33,674 nt of DNA from a virus. The notes under the pieces are model-generated. The model was not told where the DNA came from, ran no database searches, and saw nothing but the letters and a program-made list of their open reading frames with translations. Made by a program: the position numbers and the translations under genes. Positions 16,701 to 23,697 of the stretch are shown here, piece after piece (positions within the stretch are counted from its first letter, which is position 1; each line of letters starts with the position of its first letter). The stretch is from the IMG/VR virus record IMGVR_UViG_3300034257_000002, positions 1-33,674 of that record. One strand, written 5' to 3'.

Positions 16701-17571
16701 AGCTGGTGTAAATGCGGTTCAAGGATTTGCCAATGGTGTTGCTTTGTCAACTTGGATTGCAGAGAATGCCGCGTGGAACATGGCTGATGCTGCAATTACT
16801 GCAGCTATGGATGCGCTGGGAGAAGGGTCTCCTTCGGCTAAATTCGAGGATATTGCCGATAATGCTGTACTAGGATTTGTAATTGGTATGGATAAAAACA
16901 CTAGTAAAGCTGAGAAAGCAGCAAGGGTTATGGGCGAAGGCATTACATCTGGACTTCAACGAGGACTGGGTAATGCTAAAGATGTATCATCTGGATGGCT
17001 TAGATTGGCCACAGCTGGAGATACAGATTTCTCATTCCAGCCATATGTTGACGAGACTGTAAAAACTATAACCACGGCTATTCCAGGATCGAAATCTTTT
17101 ATAGACGGTTTAAAGGACGCTTATGGCACTGTCATTGGAAAAGCTCCTGTTGATTCTTATATGGATAGTACTAAATTAAAACCGTCACTTTCACAAACCA
17201 TAAAGGGAGCTTGGCAAAATCCTCTCGACTGGTTTGCTAACCTATTTGGCGGATCAAAAACTCCTACTGTTAGTATGGGAGGGTTACATATTGCCGAACG
17301 GGATGAAGCGGCTCGTCTTAAAGCCCTCAATCCACCCAAAGGTGTCAGTACTAAAAGAACTATCGAGCGTATTAACTGGTCTGAGACTGTGGGCAAATCT
17401 CTTAGTCAAATGCGAGACATGTCCATTCTTGCTAATAAACTCGATCATTTGGGTGAGGCCGTAACTAACATGAAGATTGTCATGAACAGTGGAGTTGTTG
17501 TCGGACAAATTAGAAGCGAAATGGATAGACAACTCGGTGTTCTGGCACAGAATGCGGGAAGGAGGAACTAA
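10726..17571 (+). CDS. Tape measure protein
   Basis: 2281 residues from GTG 10726, which has GGAGGTGA upstream; the alternative ATG 10705 lies inside the previous gene. The N-terminal 270 residues match the tape-measure domain (GITSTQ-like helices, YEKKIANVQAIMNATGKSVD, EVNGYLDELLWFSDETSFGF, AAGMTSAG-like core, then MRNITQSYQKGYLTGMDWKS). Residues about 440-800 contain repeated blocks such as FEGFFGIL-x-IGW. Residues about 930-1330 hold roughly ten hydrophobic segments that could cross the host membrane. Residues about 1410-1900 contain about seven 70-80-residue repeats (LALFSEDLASFGTAFNAYAV type). A motif WLRLA-x3-TDFSF occurs at W897 and W2091. If the usual ratio of about 1.5 angstrom per residue holds, the tail is near 340 nm, which is long. 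It sets tail length and may help DNA entry. Confidence 0.95.
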   Translation: MSSIDERIVQMQFDNKQFENGIKTSTQSLKDLEKSLELKDAGKSFLALEKASKALNFDHLMNSVDTIAKRFTSLGIMGKAVLEDIARSAYNTGKQLLKSLSVDQLTEGFSKYEKKIANVQAIMNATGKSVDEVNGYLDELLWFSDETSFGFTDMTQALAGMTSAGGDIATVIPLITGMATATAYAGKSAADYGLAMRNITQSYQKGYLTGMDWKSLEGVSVASKALKQTFIDTGVAMGKIKKGEVTLENFVDTLTDDKWADKSVMETTLTYWSAVSSEAYDLVKSGKFKTTKEAIESLAAKYSELQMNAVKSAQSAKTFTEAIKATRDAVSTGWMKSYEIIVGNLVDATQLWSKVTGTLWETFASGAEARNEMIQGWRDLGGRNSLITGLVNLYNALTSIGKIIKHAWEVIFPPATADSLFNVTKGFEGFTKGILDWLFAMNGSTTRLEQIGKIFEGFFGILSIGWKIVKSVFGAIGKAIGFLLPGSAVDSILTFFANVGDAIGNFAKNLEVNETFIAVFKAIGDALGYAVGFIGAVIDVIPGWIASLNVFFKFLFKDIGESKIWGGILTVIQETFNFLIGFIPAVLSAIPGWISSLGVFFKFLWGDIFGDKYVTGTKGGGGTPPVVDFFAQIVTFLKGIGTSLGGEWVKRFDQISKIFEGFFGILKIGWEVVKNVFKSIGVALSALGGSIESGSIFDSILGFFAGIGTSISDFAKNLKTNETFIAFFKAIGDVVGPIAAALPGIAKSIWEFFKTTIASIRGSEVFKKAKKIFLDFISAIPTIIAAIWQFAKGIYVWLTTSEQVKGWVKAITDFLAPVINLLKGWAKTVGTALRGLFGAKGLDTTKSFWQLLKEQFATKEGASEFIDNVVALVKSVWASIKAKVVAIFTGKGGPDTWLRLASGGATDFSFTDKKKPGFFAGLFGFLGELVKWLGANWGWIIAGLGAVALIKLAFAVTRVLDIFGGIAGTIVNFKAAAPIIVKKNIGDTFLKVAGAIGIIVAAIYSITLMAKDSNFDKALMVVGGIVAVLAGLVVLDAAINKAAGAASLVKKPSMGGIGTSMLAMAGAVMLIIMAVQKMKTILDSVKGKFLEEMGPALVAVGAILLALIVLSKIPGGGGINGNWKSIIATAAAVWIIVRALKPIIGVEWEDIKKMGAVLGGITVAIGALILISKIGGGGKGKIAGIIGLALGIALLIEVLRPLVQYKDEDLKKMGWILAGVVLALSIFIKSAKGMTWKSAGASVLLMIAFAGMIYLLSKALVRIKEVDEKKISAFTTGLTAFMIGFGIFLKASKKAGLKGVGVALLAMVGLIAIISLVAIAFSALSKDQGIKDFLNGGATFLGELVGNFTGAMKAAEFKGFSAGLAGFKDLKIDQAAIRNATDAGKILSDFSETLPKKGVVQQILDWLGASNLAVFSRDIGLFGEGFASFAASMGKVKLLDIPLLALKTGGAILIAEAMGAFDAGLEGVGTFTRIASLLAGKSMSNLALFSEDLASFGTAFNAYAVSMDTLAVNKALTAEELKTKTDFALDIAGSIALFSTGLDEVGLVTSITSLFSWIAGMSSTSGLGLLSKDMPAFGKAFETYNDTMSKMPEVDETLLTGKTKAAIAIAQQIVDFNAGVEDPGDLSKISTWFTTQSATKLGMFSKDMAGFGTGFNTFVTAMTPILENITPLLGEKTTAAIAIAQQLVNFEGGIPTYEPLTKVTTWFTDVPATELALLSAGIAAFGPAMNAYVTAIDPIKEKLNGDLEAKTKTAIAIAKAISLFETEDLPPVDLNTIIPEWILGTSPIVENAKDMDAFVTGFNEFAIGMEGIDAITNLKGWEGKSASAIAIAKSISDLATNLPPISGDELLNNWLLNPDYTKRFNRVTENSAKMRDFAIGFNEFATEMMKLTVPEGFATQVDVAVGSANKVGDAIASLSVGITPEKVQVLKAALSELSIAFATSFYTGVPLGIQNGTDLVLEQVRLVLAASVLTADSFAGSEGSEGGETFFKAGVNAVQGFANGVALSTWIAENAAWNMADAAITAAMDALGEGSPSAKFEDIADNAVLGFVIGMDKNTSKAEKAARVMGEGITSGLQRGLGNAKDVSSGWLRLATAGDTDFSFQPYVDETVKTITTAIPGSKSFIDGLKDAYGTVIGKAPVDSYMDSTKLKPSLSQTIKGAWQNPLDWFANLFGGSKTPTVSMGGLHIAERDEAARLKALNPPKGVSTKRTIERINWSETVGKSLSQMRDMSILANKLDHLGEAVTNMKIVMNSGVVVGQIRSEMDRQLGVLAQNAGRRN

Positions 17572-17572
17572 T

Positions 17573-17986
17573 GTGTATCATTCAATAACCTTTGGTATTA
17601 AGAATACTTGGGATGATTGGCACTTAATTCCTTCTTCCCGACCCATATTTGCACCAGCCCCATTGAAAACCAACTATGTAGACCTACCTAATACAGATGG
17701 TCATATAGATTTATTAACGAGGCTTGTAGGGGCTCCTACGTACGCTAACCGAACTGGTTCCTTCGAATTCATCGTAGCAAACGAGTATTGGAGTTGGGAA
17801 GTAGCATATTCGACAATTCTAAACTACTTACATGGCCGAGCAATGCATGCAGTACTAGAGGACGATCCTTTATATTACTATGATGGACGTTTCGGAGTAA
17901 ACTCGTGGCAGTCTGACAAAAACTATTCCTTAATTGTTATTAACTATAACGTTATTCCTGCTAAACAATTAGTGGGAGGTGTATAG
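17573..17986 (+). CDS. Distal tail-like protein, first tandem copy
   Basis: 137 residues starting at GTG 17573 (written M in the protein): M-Y-H-S-I-T-F-G-I-K-N-T-W-D-D-W. This start is set by alignment with the next gene, which begins ATG-TAT-CAT-TCA in the same way, and by GGAGG at 17561. It is a beta-rich domain with NRTGSFEFIVANEYWSWEVA and LNYLHGRAMHAVLEDDPLYY, YDGRFGVNSW near the end. It resembles the N-terminal ring domain of distal tail (Dit) proteins that link the tube to the tip. It lacks the extra C-terminal domain of its neighbour. Its last codons include the ribosome-binding site GGGAGGTG of that neighbour, 2 bases away. Confidence 0.7.
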   Translation: MYHSITFGIKNTWDDWHLIPSSRPIFAPAPLKTNYVDLPNTDGHIDLLTRLVGAPTYANRTGSFEFIVANEYWSWEVAYSTILNYLHGRAMHAVLEDDPLYYYDGRFGVNSWQSDKNYSLIVINYNVIPAKQLVGGV

Positions 17987-17988
17987 TT

Positions 17989-18690
17989 ATGTATCATTCA
18001 ATAACATTTGGAGCAAAGAATACTTGGACGGATTGGCATTTGGTTCCATTAACACGTCCAGTCTTTAATCCTCCTCCTGTAAAGACAAAGTACGTAGAGA
18101 TTCCAGGAGTGTCAGGAGAGTTGGACGTGTCTACCTTACTAGCAGGTCGGCCTATATTTGGTAATCGAACTGGCTCGTTTGAGTTTGTCGTGTATAGTGA
18201 TACTTATAGTTGGCTAGACGCATATTTAGCCATCGAGACTTACTTGCATGGCAAAGAGAAACAAGCCATTCTAGAAGACGATGACATCTGGTATTACGAA
18301 GGTATATTTGTACTAAATCAGGTTAGTTCTGAGAAGTCGTTCGCCAAAATTGTAATCAATTACGACGTTAAACCATACAAAAAACGGATAAATACTGCCT
18401 GGCTTTGGGATCCTTTTGACTTCGAAACTGGGTACGTTCCTGGCAGCGATGGTACTTTTATAGTAAACGGCACAGATTCTATATTAGTCCAGATAACCGG
18501 GGATCCACAAATAATTATTCCTACTTTTACCACATCTGCTGCAATGTCTGTGAAATTTGATGGACATGAGTATCAACTTCCTTTAGGACTTAGCCGTGTT
18601 CACGATATAGCGATTACAGAGGGTCTTAATTCACTGCTCTTCTCTGGAGTAGGGAACGTGACTATTGGGTACAGAGGGGGTAGTTTGTAA
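17989..18690 (+). CDS. Distal tail protein, second tandem copy with added C-terminal domain
   Basis: 233 residues. Residues 1-135 are clearly homologous to the preceding protein: YHSITFGAKNTWTDWHLVPL, then RP-x-F-N/A-PPP-x-K-T, NRTGSFEFVV and ETYLHGKEKQAILEDDDIWY. Residues 145-233 are an extra beta-sandwich-like domain (DGTFIVNGTDSILVQITGDP, DGHEYQLPLGLSRVHDIAIT, LLFSGVGNVTIGYRGGSL). Such a domain may be structural or contact the host surface. Distal tail proteins form the hexameric hub between tube and tip. The final TAA overlaps the next ATG (TAATG, 18688-18692), indicating coupled translation with the tail tip gene. Confidence 0.8.
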   Translation: MYHSITFGAKNTWTDWHLVPLTRPVFNPPPVKTKYVEIPGVSGELDVSTLLAGRPIFGNRTGSFEFVVYSDTYSWLDAYLAIETYLHGKEKQAILEDDDIWYYEGIFVLNQVSSEKSFAKIVINYDVKPYKKRINTAWLWDPFDFETGYVPGSDGTFIVNGTDSILVQITGDPQIIIPTFTTSAAMSVKFDGHEYQLPLGLSRVHDIAITEGLNSLLFSGVGNVTIGYRGGSL

Positions 18691-21218
18691 TGTTTACAAT
18701 TTATGCTGGTAATAATCTGTTATATTCTAGCGAGTATCAAGAAGATGAATTTCTAGTACTATCTCCAACCTGTAGTAGAGAGATTGGCAAGTCTGGGTCA
18801 GTAGATTTTATTCTATTACCAGGTCATTATCTTTACAACACAATGGAAAAATTGGCGACTAAAGTCTATGCCTACATGGACGAGGTTGAGATATTTGGTG
18901 GCCGAGTTCTAAACTGGGATATTGACTTCTACAAGCAAAAAACTGTTCATTGCGAAGGTAGATTGTCATATTTACTCGATACACTTCAGCCACCAAGAAG
19001 TGAAAGTAGGACTGTCGCGACTTATTTCGCCGCTTTAATTCTAGAGCACAATCTACAAGTGGAGGCCGACAAGCAGTTTGTAATTGGTGTCGTTACTATT
19101 CCTGCTGCAGAGACAGTGGCCCGGATTACAAGCACCACTTATAGAGATACTAGAGAGGCTATCGACAGTGACCTAATTGAGAAGTATGGTGGCTTTCTTA
19201 GAACTCGGACTATATCTGGTGTAACCTATATCGATTACATCGATGAGTATGATCTCACAAGTTCTCAGACTATTGAGTTCGGTTCTAACTTACTCGACCT
19301 TTCGCAAAGTATCGCAGCGGCAGACATGTTCACTATGTTTCTCCCAACTGGCGATACGGTAGAAGGTAGTGTTGAAGGAATGCCACCATTGCCGGTAACA
19401 ATCGAAACCGTGAACGATGACAGTAAGCTCTTAGAAAATCTTGCTGGTGTGGAGAAGTATGGTCGGATTGTTCATACGGAGAATTTTCCCGGGGTTACAG
19501 ATCCAGCAGAACTTAAGTCAAAAGCGCAATCATATTTTACTAGGTTCTACAAAGAACCACCCATAACGTTAAACATTACAGCCTTAGATCTCCATCTATT
19601 TAACACATCTCTTGACCGTTTTATGGTCGGTTATAAGATGCATACCATATCTTCACCGCATGGTATCAATGTAACTTTGACTTGCCTAAGTATCAAGTAC
19701 GATCTTGAGAATGTTGAGAAGACCGAACTTGTAATTGGAACTTTCTCAAGTAAACCCGCGGTGAAGATAAGTTCGAAAGTTGGTAAAGCAACCGGTGGAG
19801 GTGGCGGTAGCGGCGGTGATGTCGGCGAGCAGTTTAAACATATTAAACAAGATAAGGATAACTATGTAATAACTGCTAAAAACATAGGTCTTGTTGCCGA
19901 GCAAATTCTACTCGAGTCCACAGCAAGAACAGCAGAAGGCGTGGATATGCGGGCGGCTATTACTGTAGAAGCTAACAAAATCAATGCCGAGGTAACAAGG
20001 GCTAGTACAGAAGAAGGGAACCTTGCTGGGAGAGTCACCATCGAAGCAGACAGAATTACAGCCGAGGTTACAAGATCTGGTTTGGCTGAGGGCGATCTCA
20101 GTGGTAGACTCACTATCGAAGCTGATAAAATTAATGCCGAAGTAACAAGAGCTAGTACTGCTGAAGGAACTCTCAGCGGCCGTATCACTGTTGAGGCTGA
20201 TAAAATAACCGCTGAGGTAACGAGGGCAGGCACTGCAGAAGGAGTTCTTACTGGTAAAATTACTGTTGAAAAAGATCGGATTACTTCTGAGGTAACAAGG
20301 GCGGGCATTGCAGAAGGTCTACTTAGTGGACGAATTACAGTTGAGGCTAATAGAATTACAGCTGAAGTAACTAGATCTACTGCTGCAGAAGGACAACTTA
20401 GTGGTAGAATTACGGTTGAAAAAGACAAAATTGATATCGAAGTAACACGTGCTGTAGGAATGGAAACAAGTCTTGCTTCTAGAATCACAGTAACAGAAGG
20501 CAATATTGCTTTAACTGTTCGTAAAGGCACGGTCATCTCAGAGATTAATGTCAGTACTGAAGCGATCAAAATTAAGGCTGCCCAGATTATTCTGACTGGT
20601 ACAAATGGCATTATAGTTCAAGGCGCTTTGACTGTTCAGGCGGAACTTAGCGCAGCCAATGCTTCAATTCAGAATCTTATAAGTGGAATTGCGCATTTTG
20701 ATCTTATTCATTCACTCGGGATCATTCATGCCGACGGAGTTATGTATAGTGATGGACTAGATGTAACTGGCAATGGAGATATTAGTGGTACTTTGTGGGT
20801 TCATGGTGCTTTTACTGGATTAAGCGCAGTTTTAAGTGCTCGGTTAACAGCATTAAATTTGACAATAACTGGGTCCGCTACAATGGCCGCCATTAGTGCT
20901 ACTACTCTTGCTCTTAGTGGCACTGCTACTATGAAAAAAATTACTGCTACTGGTGATATCAATGCAACTGGTAATATTACAGCAGGTGTTGGTCTCTATG
21001 GAGATCTTATAACTGTTACTGGAAAAGTAACGTGCGGGTCTTTAACTCTTGGCGCAGAGATTATTACTAAAAGAAGTAAAACTGTAGTGACGGATGTATC
21101 GCTTGATAAGGGTTATGATTATGCTCGAAACGCTTCAAATACTGGAACTATGCAAGTATTGACGATTTGTAATATTATCAAGACTACTTCGATAATCTAC
21201 TACTTAAGCGATGAATAA
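18690..21218 (+). CDS. Tail tip / tail-associated structural protein with 25-residue repeats
   Basis: 842 residues. Residues 1-365 resemble the gp27-like tail hub part of phage minor structural (Tal) proteins: MFTIYAGNNLLYSSEYQEDE, PTCSREIGKSGSVDFILLPG, GRVLNWDIDFYKQKTVHCEG, then EKYGRIVHTENF. A glycine linker (TGGGGGSGGDVGEQ) follows at about 368-380. Residues 423-622 contain eight copies of a 25-residue repeat (RITVEADKITAEVTRAGTAE, then GxLSG). Residues 650-800 are beta-rich with short Thr/Gly repeats (SGTATMKKITATGDINATGN), probably a triple-stranded fibre. No peptidase or lysozyme motif is recognised. It likely forms the trimeric tip that attaches fibres and contacts the host. Confidence 0.8.
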   Translation: MFTIYAGNNLLYSSEYQEDEFLVLSPTCSREIGKSGSVDFILLPGHYLYNTMEKLATKVYAYMDEVEIFGGRVLNWDIDFYKQKTVHCEGRLSYLLDTLQPPRSESRTVATYFAALILEHNLQVEADKQFVIGVVTIPAAETVARITSTTYRDTREAIDSDLIEKYGGFLRTRTISGVTYIDYIDEYDLTSSQTIEFGSNLLDLSQSIAAADMFTMFLPTGDTVEGSVEGMPPLPVTIETVNDDSKLLENLAGVEKYGRIVHTENFPGVTDPAELKSKAQSYFTRFYKEPPITLNITALDLHLFNTSLDRFMVGYKMHTISSPHGINVTLTCLSIKYDLENVEKTELVIGTFSSKPAVKISSKVGKATGGGGGSGGDVGEQFKHIKQDKDNYVITAKNIGLVAEQILLESTARTAEGVDMRAAITVEANKINAEVTRASTEEGNLAGRVTIEADRITAEVTRSGLAEGDLSGRLTIEADKINAEVTRASTAEGTLSGRITVEADKITAEVTRAGTAEGVLTGKITVEKDRITSEVTRAGIAEGLLSGRITVEANRITAEVTRSTAAEGQLSGRITVEKDKIDIEVTRAVGMETSLASRITVTEGNIALTVRKGTVISEINVSTEAIKIKAAQIILTGTNGIIVQGALTVQAELSAANASIQNLISGIAHFDLIHSLGIIHADGVMYSDGLDVTGNGDISGTLWVHGAFTGLSAVLSARLTALNLTITGSATMAAISATTLALSGTATMKKITATGDINATGNITAGVGLYGDLITVTGKVTCGSLTLGAEIITKRSKTVVTDVSLDKGYDYARNASNTGTMQVLTICNIIKTTSIIYYLSDE
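19956..20555 (+). repeat. Eight 75-bp in-frame repeats in the tail tip gene
   Basis: Eight consecutive units of 25 codons encode variants of RITVEADKITAEVTRAGTAE-GxLSG; the first begins AITVEANKINAEVT and the last is the most divergent (RITVTEGNIALTVRKGT). Conserved positions are I-T-V-E-x-(D/N)-x-I-x-x-E-V-T-R and a G before the next unit. DNA identity between units is partial, so the expansion is not very recent. The regular hydrophobic spacing suggests an elongated trimeric coiled coil or beta-prism shaft. Confidence 0.88.
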
Positions 21219-21237
21219 AAATTGAAAGGGGACCCAA

Positions 21238-21453
21238 ATGCTTGAAGTAATTAATGGTCTACTCACTTCTCTGAATCTGATCGAGGTGCGCGGCTCACAA
21301 AATCTGGCTCTTCTCTACAACGCTATTGACACTCTTAAACAAATGCGTGATGCATATTCTAAACCTGTAGCGCAAGTTCCAGTAGAGAATAATGCAGTTG
21401 CTCATGTAGGAGAAGCAAAGGAGGAACCGAATGTGGAAAATCCTACTCAATGA
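21238..21453 (+). CDS. Small tail-region protein, function unknown
   Basis: 71 residues: MLEVINGLLTSLNLIEVRGS, QNLALLYNAIDTLKQMRDAY, then a Pro/Glu/Asn-rich tail. It is probably helical in the first 45 residues and disordered after. The start, ATG 21238, follows AAAGGGGAC. Its last 23 bases overlap the next gene, whose ribosome-binding site (AAGGAGG) lies inside this coding region, so the two are likely translated together. I do not recognise the family. The position between tail tip and fibre genes suggests a minor tail or assembly protein. Confidence 0.6.
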   Translation: MLEVINGLLTSLNLIEVRGSQNLALLYNAIDTLKQMRDAYSKPVAQVPVENNAVAHVGEAKEEPNVENPTQ

Positions 21454-21670
21454 CGGGTCAGAGTATGTGGTTAAATGGTGCGGGGCTAATTCTGGGGTTT
21501 TGTGGATTGACGGTCTTGTAATGACTATTCTTGAAGCAATTCCTATATTTTCAGATCAAACTAAAACCTCGCACATCATTGCTCCTGGAAATGTCTCGCA
21601 CGATGGCTACATAAATTTAATTCATATTAGTGCGGCAGATGGATTGGTGAAGGTAGCCTTACGTCAGTAA
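21431..21670 (+). CDS. Small beta-rich tail-region protein, function unknown
   Basis: 79 residues: MWKILLNDGSEYVVKWCGAN, SGVLWIDGLVMTILEAIPIF, then ADGLVKVALRQ. The pattern of short strands is like small beta-barrel or beta-sandwich proteins. Equivalent small proteins with a W-x-x-x-L-x-DG start are common just before fibre genes in Gram-positive siphoviruses; none has a function known to me. The start, ATG 21431, has AAGGAGG upstream inside the previous gene. It ends 14 bases before the fibre gene. Confidence 0.6.
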   Translation: MWKILLNDGSEYVVKWCGANSGVLWIDGLVMTILEAIPIFSDQTKTSHIIAPGNVSHDGYINLIHISAADGLVKVALRQ

Positions 21671-21684
21671 GGAGTGGTTAGTGT

Positions 21685-23304
21685 ATGAGCATTACGCAAA
21701 ATCTAATTGATATTCTAGCTGCTCGATACGGCAGAGACGTACGCCAAGCCATTCACGATGGTATTCAGCAATGTTATATTGACGCTATACAGGGTATCCC
21801 GGGACCGGCAGGGCCACTTGGTCTTACCGGTCCTGCGGGCCCTCAAGGGCTTCAAGGAATCCAAGGTATTCAAGGATTAATTGGTTTAACTGGGCCAATT
21901 GGTTTAACAGGACTTCAAGGTATCCAAGGACTTCAAGGTATCCAGGGGCTTATAGGAGGCACTGGCCCGCAAGGTGCTCAGGGGCCTACTGGTCCGACAG
22001 GTCTTCAAGGTATCCAGGGTCTTCAGGGATTAGTGGGGGATACTGGTCCTCAGGGAATTCAAGGAGAAATAGGCATAACTGGCGAGATAGGACCGCAAGG
22101 AATTCAAGGTCCTATAGGAAATGCTGGGCCTCAAGGGTTACAAGGGATTCAAGGTATCACAGGAGAGACTGGTCTTCAGGGTTTAACAGGCGAACAGGGT
22201 CTTCAAGGGATTCAGGGTGCCCAAGGAGTAATCGGAGAGACCGGCCTTCAAGGCCTTCAAGGCATTCAAGGTCCAACAGGATCTCAGGGAATAGTAGGAA
22301 ACACAGGGGCAACTGGCCCAACCGGCGCAACCGGTCCTCAAGGTCCTGGTATTACCGATATTCTTAAGACTGCTGGAACAGGTGTTGGAGGAACTCTTGA
22401 CACCTATACTATTTACTATGCTGACGCTAGTACATTTGATTTCTATGTTTACAATGGCGAAGACGGAGCAGCGACGGTCTTAGCTAATGCTCGTATGTTT
22501 ACTCTTGGGTTAACTGGTAAGCCTTTTGATGGCTCAGCAGACCTTGAATGGACACTAGAAGAGATTGGTGCTGCTGCAGAACTTCATCAGCACACTATTG
22601 GCGATCTTACTGATTTTCCTTTAGTATTTACTCCCGATATTCATGCGCATTTGGTCGCCGACATTACTGATTTTCCTTCAGTGTTTACTCCCGACACTCA
22701 TGCGCATTTGGTCGCCGACATTACTGATTTTCCGCTATCCATGCCTGCTTCAGATGTCTCGGCATGGGCTAAGGCTGCTACAAAACCTTCGTATACTGCT
22801 ACTGAAGTAGAAGCTTTACCAATAATCGGCGGTACTCTTACTGGCATTCTTAGAGTAAAAAATGTCGGAACACATAATACCGTTGTTCAAAATAGTACCA
22901 TAGATGGAGAATTCCTATTTGGTGGTTCCTTAACAGATGGAGGTGCGGTTGGTCCTTATATTCGTGTTGGGGTAGCTAAACTGCAATATATGGACGGAAC
23001 GACGCAGTCTGATATTTTACACCTTGGCCGTGCTACTCTATTGGCCGATATTGGAGCCGTTCCTTTGGTCAATGCTATGACAGGGCCAACGAAGCAAACA
23101 AATCTAAATGACGCCACGGATCTCTGGGCACTTTATTCAAGCTCAGCCACTAATAGTCCTACCGCGCATTATTACTATGTCCAGACAATTAGCTATCAAA
23201 GCACTAGTAACAAGTTCCAAGTTGCTTATGGGTACAATACATCAGCGGTTTACTATCGTAGATGCTATAGCACTGTTTGGTCAGCATGGATTCTACTCGG
23301 ATAA
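21685..23304 (+). CDS. Collagen-like tail fibre with pyocin-knob-like tip
   Basis: 539 residues. Residues 1-32 (MSITQNLIDILAARYGRDVR, QAIHDGIQQCY) are a typical attachment segment of phage baseplate or fibre proteins. Residues about 36-218 are Gly-x-y triplets rich in GLQGIQ, GPTGPT and GETGLQ, predicted to form a collagen-like triple helix. Residues 219-305 are a globular spacer. Residues about 308-350 contain 19-residue repeats with HAHLVADITDFP. Residues about 470-539 (LNDATDLWALYSSSATNSPT, HYYYVQTISYQ, then YRRCYSTVWSAWILL) resemble the pyocin-knob domain. It is likely a trimeric receptor-binding fibre. The start, ATG 21685, follows AAGGAG. Confidence 0.85.
   Translation: MSITQNLIDILAARYGRDVRQAIHDGIQQCYIDAIQGIPGPAGPLGLTGPAGPQGLQGIQGIQGLIGLTGPIGLTGLQGIQGLQGIQGLIGGTGPQGAQGPTGPTGLQGIQGLQGLVGDTGPQGIQGEIGITGEIGPQGIQGPIGNAGPQGLQGIQGITGETGLQGLTGEQGLQGIQGAQGVIGETGLQGLQGIQGPTGSQGIVGNTGATGPTGATGPQGPGITDILKTAGTGVGGTLDTYTIYYADASTFDFYVYNGEDGAATVLANARMFTLGLTGKPFDGSADLEWTLEEIGAAAELHQHTIGDLTDFPLVFTPDIHAHLVADITDFPSVFTPDTHAHLVADITDFPLSMPASDVSAWAKAATKPSYTATEVEALPIIGGTLTGILRVKNVGTHNTVVQNSTIDGEFLFGGSLTDGGAVGPYIRVGVAKLQYMDGTTQSDILHLGRATLLADIGAVPLVNAMTGPTKQTNLNDATDLWALYSSSATNSPTAHYYYVQTISYQSTSNKFQVAYGYNTSAVYYRRCYSTVWSAWILLG
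21790..22345 (+). repeat. Collagen-like Gly-x-y coding repeats
   Basis: About 180 residues of Gly-x-y triplets. At DNA level short units such as CTTCAAGGTATCCAAGG recur many times with small changes. Such stretches expand and shrink easily by recombination and can mislead assembly. Fibre length may vary between related phages here. Confidence 0.9.
22607..22735 (+). repeat. 57-bp tandem repeat in the fibre gene
   Basis: TTACTGATTTTCC starts at 22607, 22664 and 22721, a 57-bp (19-residue) period with two full units and a partial third. The encoded unit is TDFP-(L/S)-VFTPD-(I/T)-HAHLVADI. The two copies differ at few bases, so this is a fairly recent duplication. The His pairs (HAH, and HQH upstream) could bind metal along the fibre shaft, as seen in some trimeric phage fibres; that is inference. 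Confidence 0.85.
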
Positions 23305-23315
23305 GGAGGTATAGC

Positions 23316-23675
23316 ATGAAAATCAAAGCAAATGGAATTGAAATCGACAATGTTACCGTGCATGAAGAACGTCAACTTGTGGTGCAAGAAACAAGTCCAA
23401 CATTGGCTATGGACGACCGCCCTATTCGCCGAATAAATCTACCAACAGGAATATCGGACGCCATGGTGACTGCTCTCAAAGCAGGACCGTGGACGGTCAC
23501 AGATAACGCAAAGAAGGAAACCGTGCATACTGGGTTTAACCAGTTATTACGCCATGAAATTGTATTCGCGGGATGGGACGACGCTCCAATATTGCAGACA
23601 GTCAAAGCGCTCCAGACAGAAAACGCGAACCTTAAAGTGCTTCTGGCTGCGGCTGAAGCAAAGATACCTAAGTGA
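23316..23675 (+). CDS. Unknown protein between fibre and lysin genes
   Basis: 119 residues: MKIKANGIEIDNVTVHEERQ, LVVQETSPTLAMDDRPIRRI, NLPTGISDAMVTALKAGPWT, VTDNAKKETVHTGFNQLLRH, then a C-terminal helix QTVKALQTENANLKVLLAAA that looks like a coiled coil. The first part is probably a small beta domain. The start, ATG 23316, follows AAGGAGG; an in-frame ATG at 23277 lies inside the fibre gene. I do not recognise the family. A fibre chaperone or minor fibre component is possible because of the position and the trimerising-type helix. Confidence 0.6.
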   Translation: MKIKANGIEIDNVTVHEERQLVVQETSPTLAMDDRPIRRINLPTGISDAMVTALKAGPWTVTDNAKKETVHTGFNQLLRHEIVFAGWDDAPILQTVKALQTENANLKVLLAAAEAKIPK

Positions 23676-23697
23676 GTATACAAGGAGTTGATTAATC

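Noticed and set aside
19862-20611. Minus-strand frame of 249 codons with regular repeats
   Set aside because: It is the antisense image of the 75-bp repeats in the tail tip gene.
21790-22345. CRISPR-like or satellite repeat array
   Set aside because: The repeats are in-frame Gly-x-y codons within a single gene and have no spacer structure.
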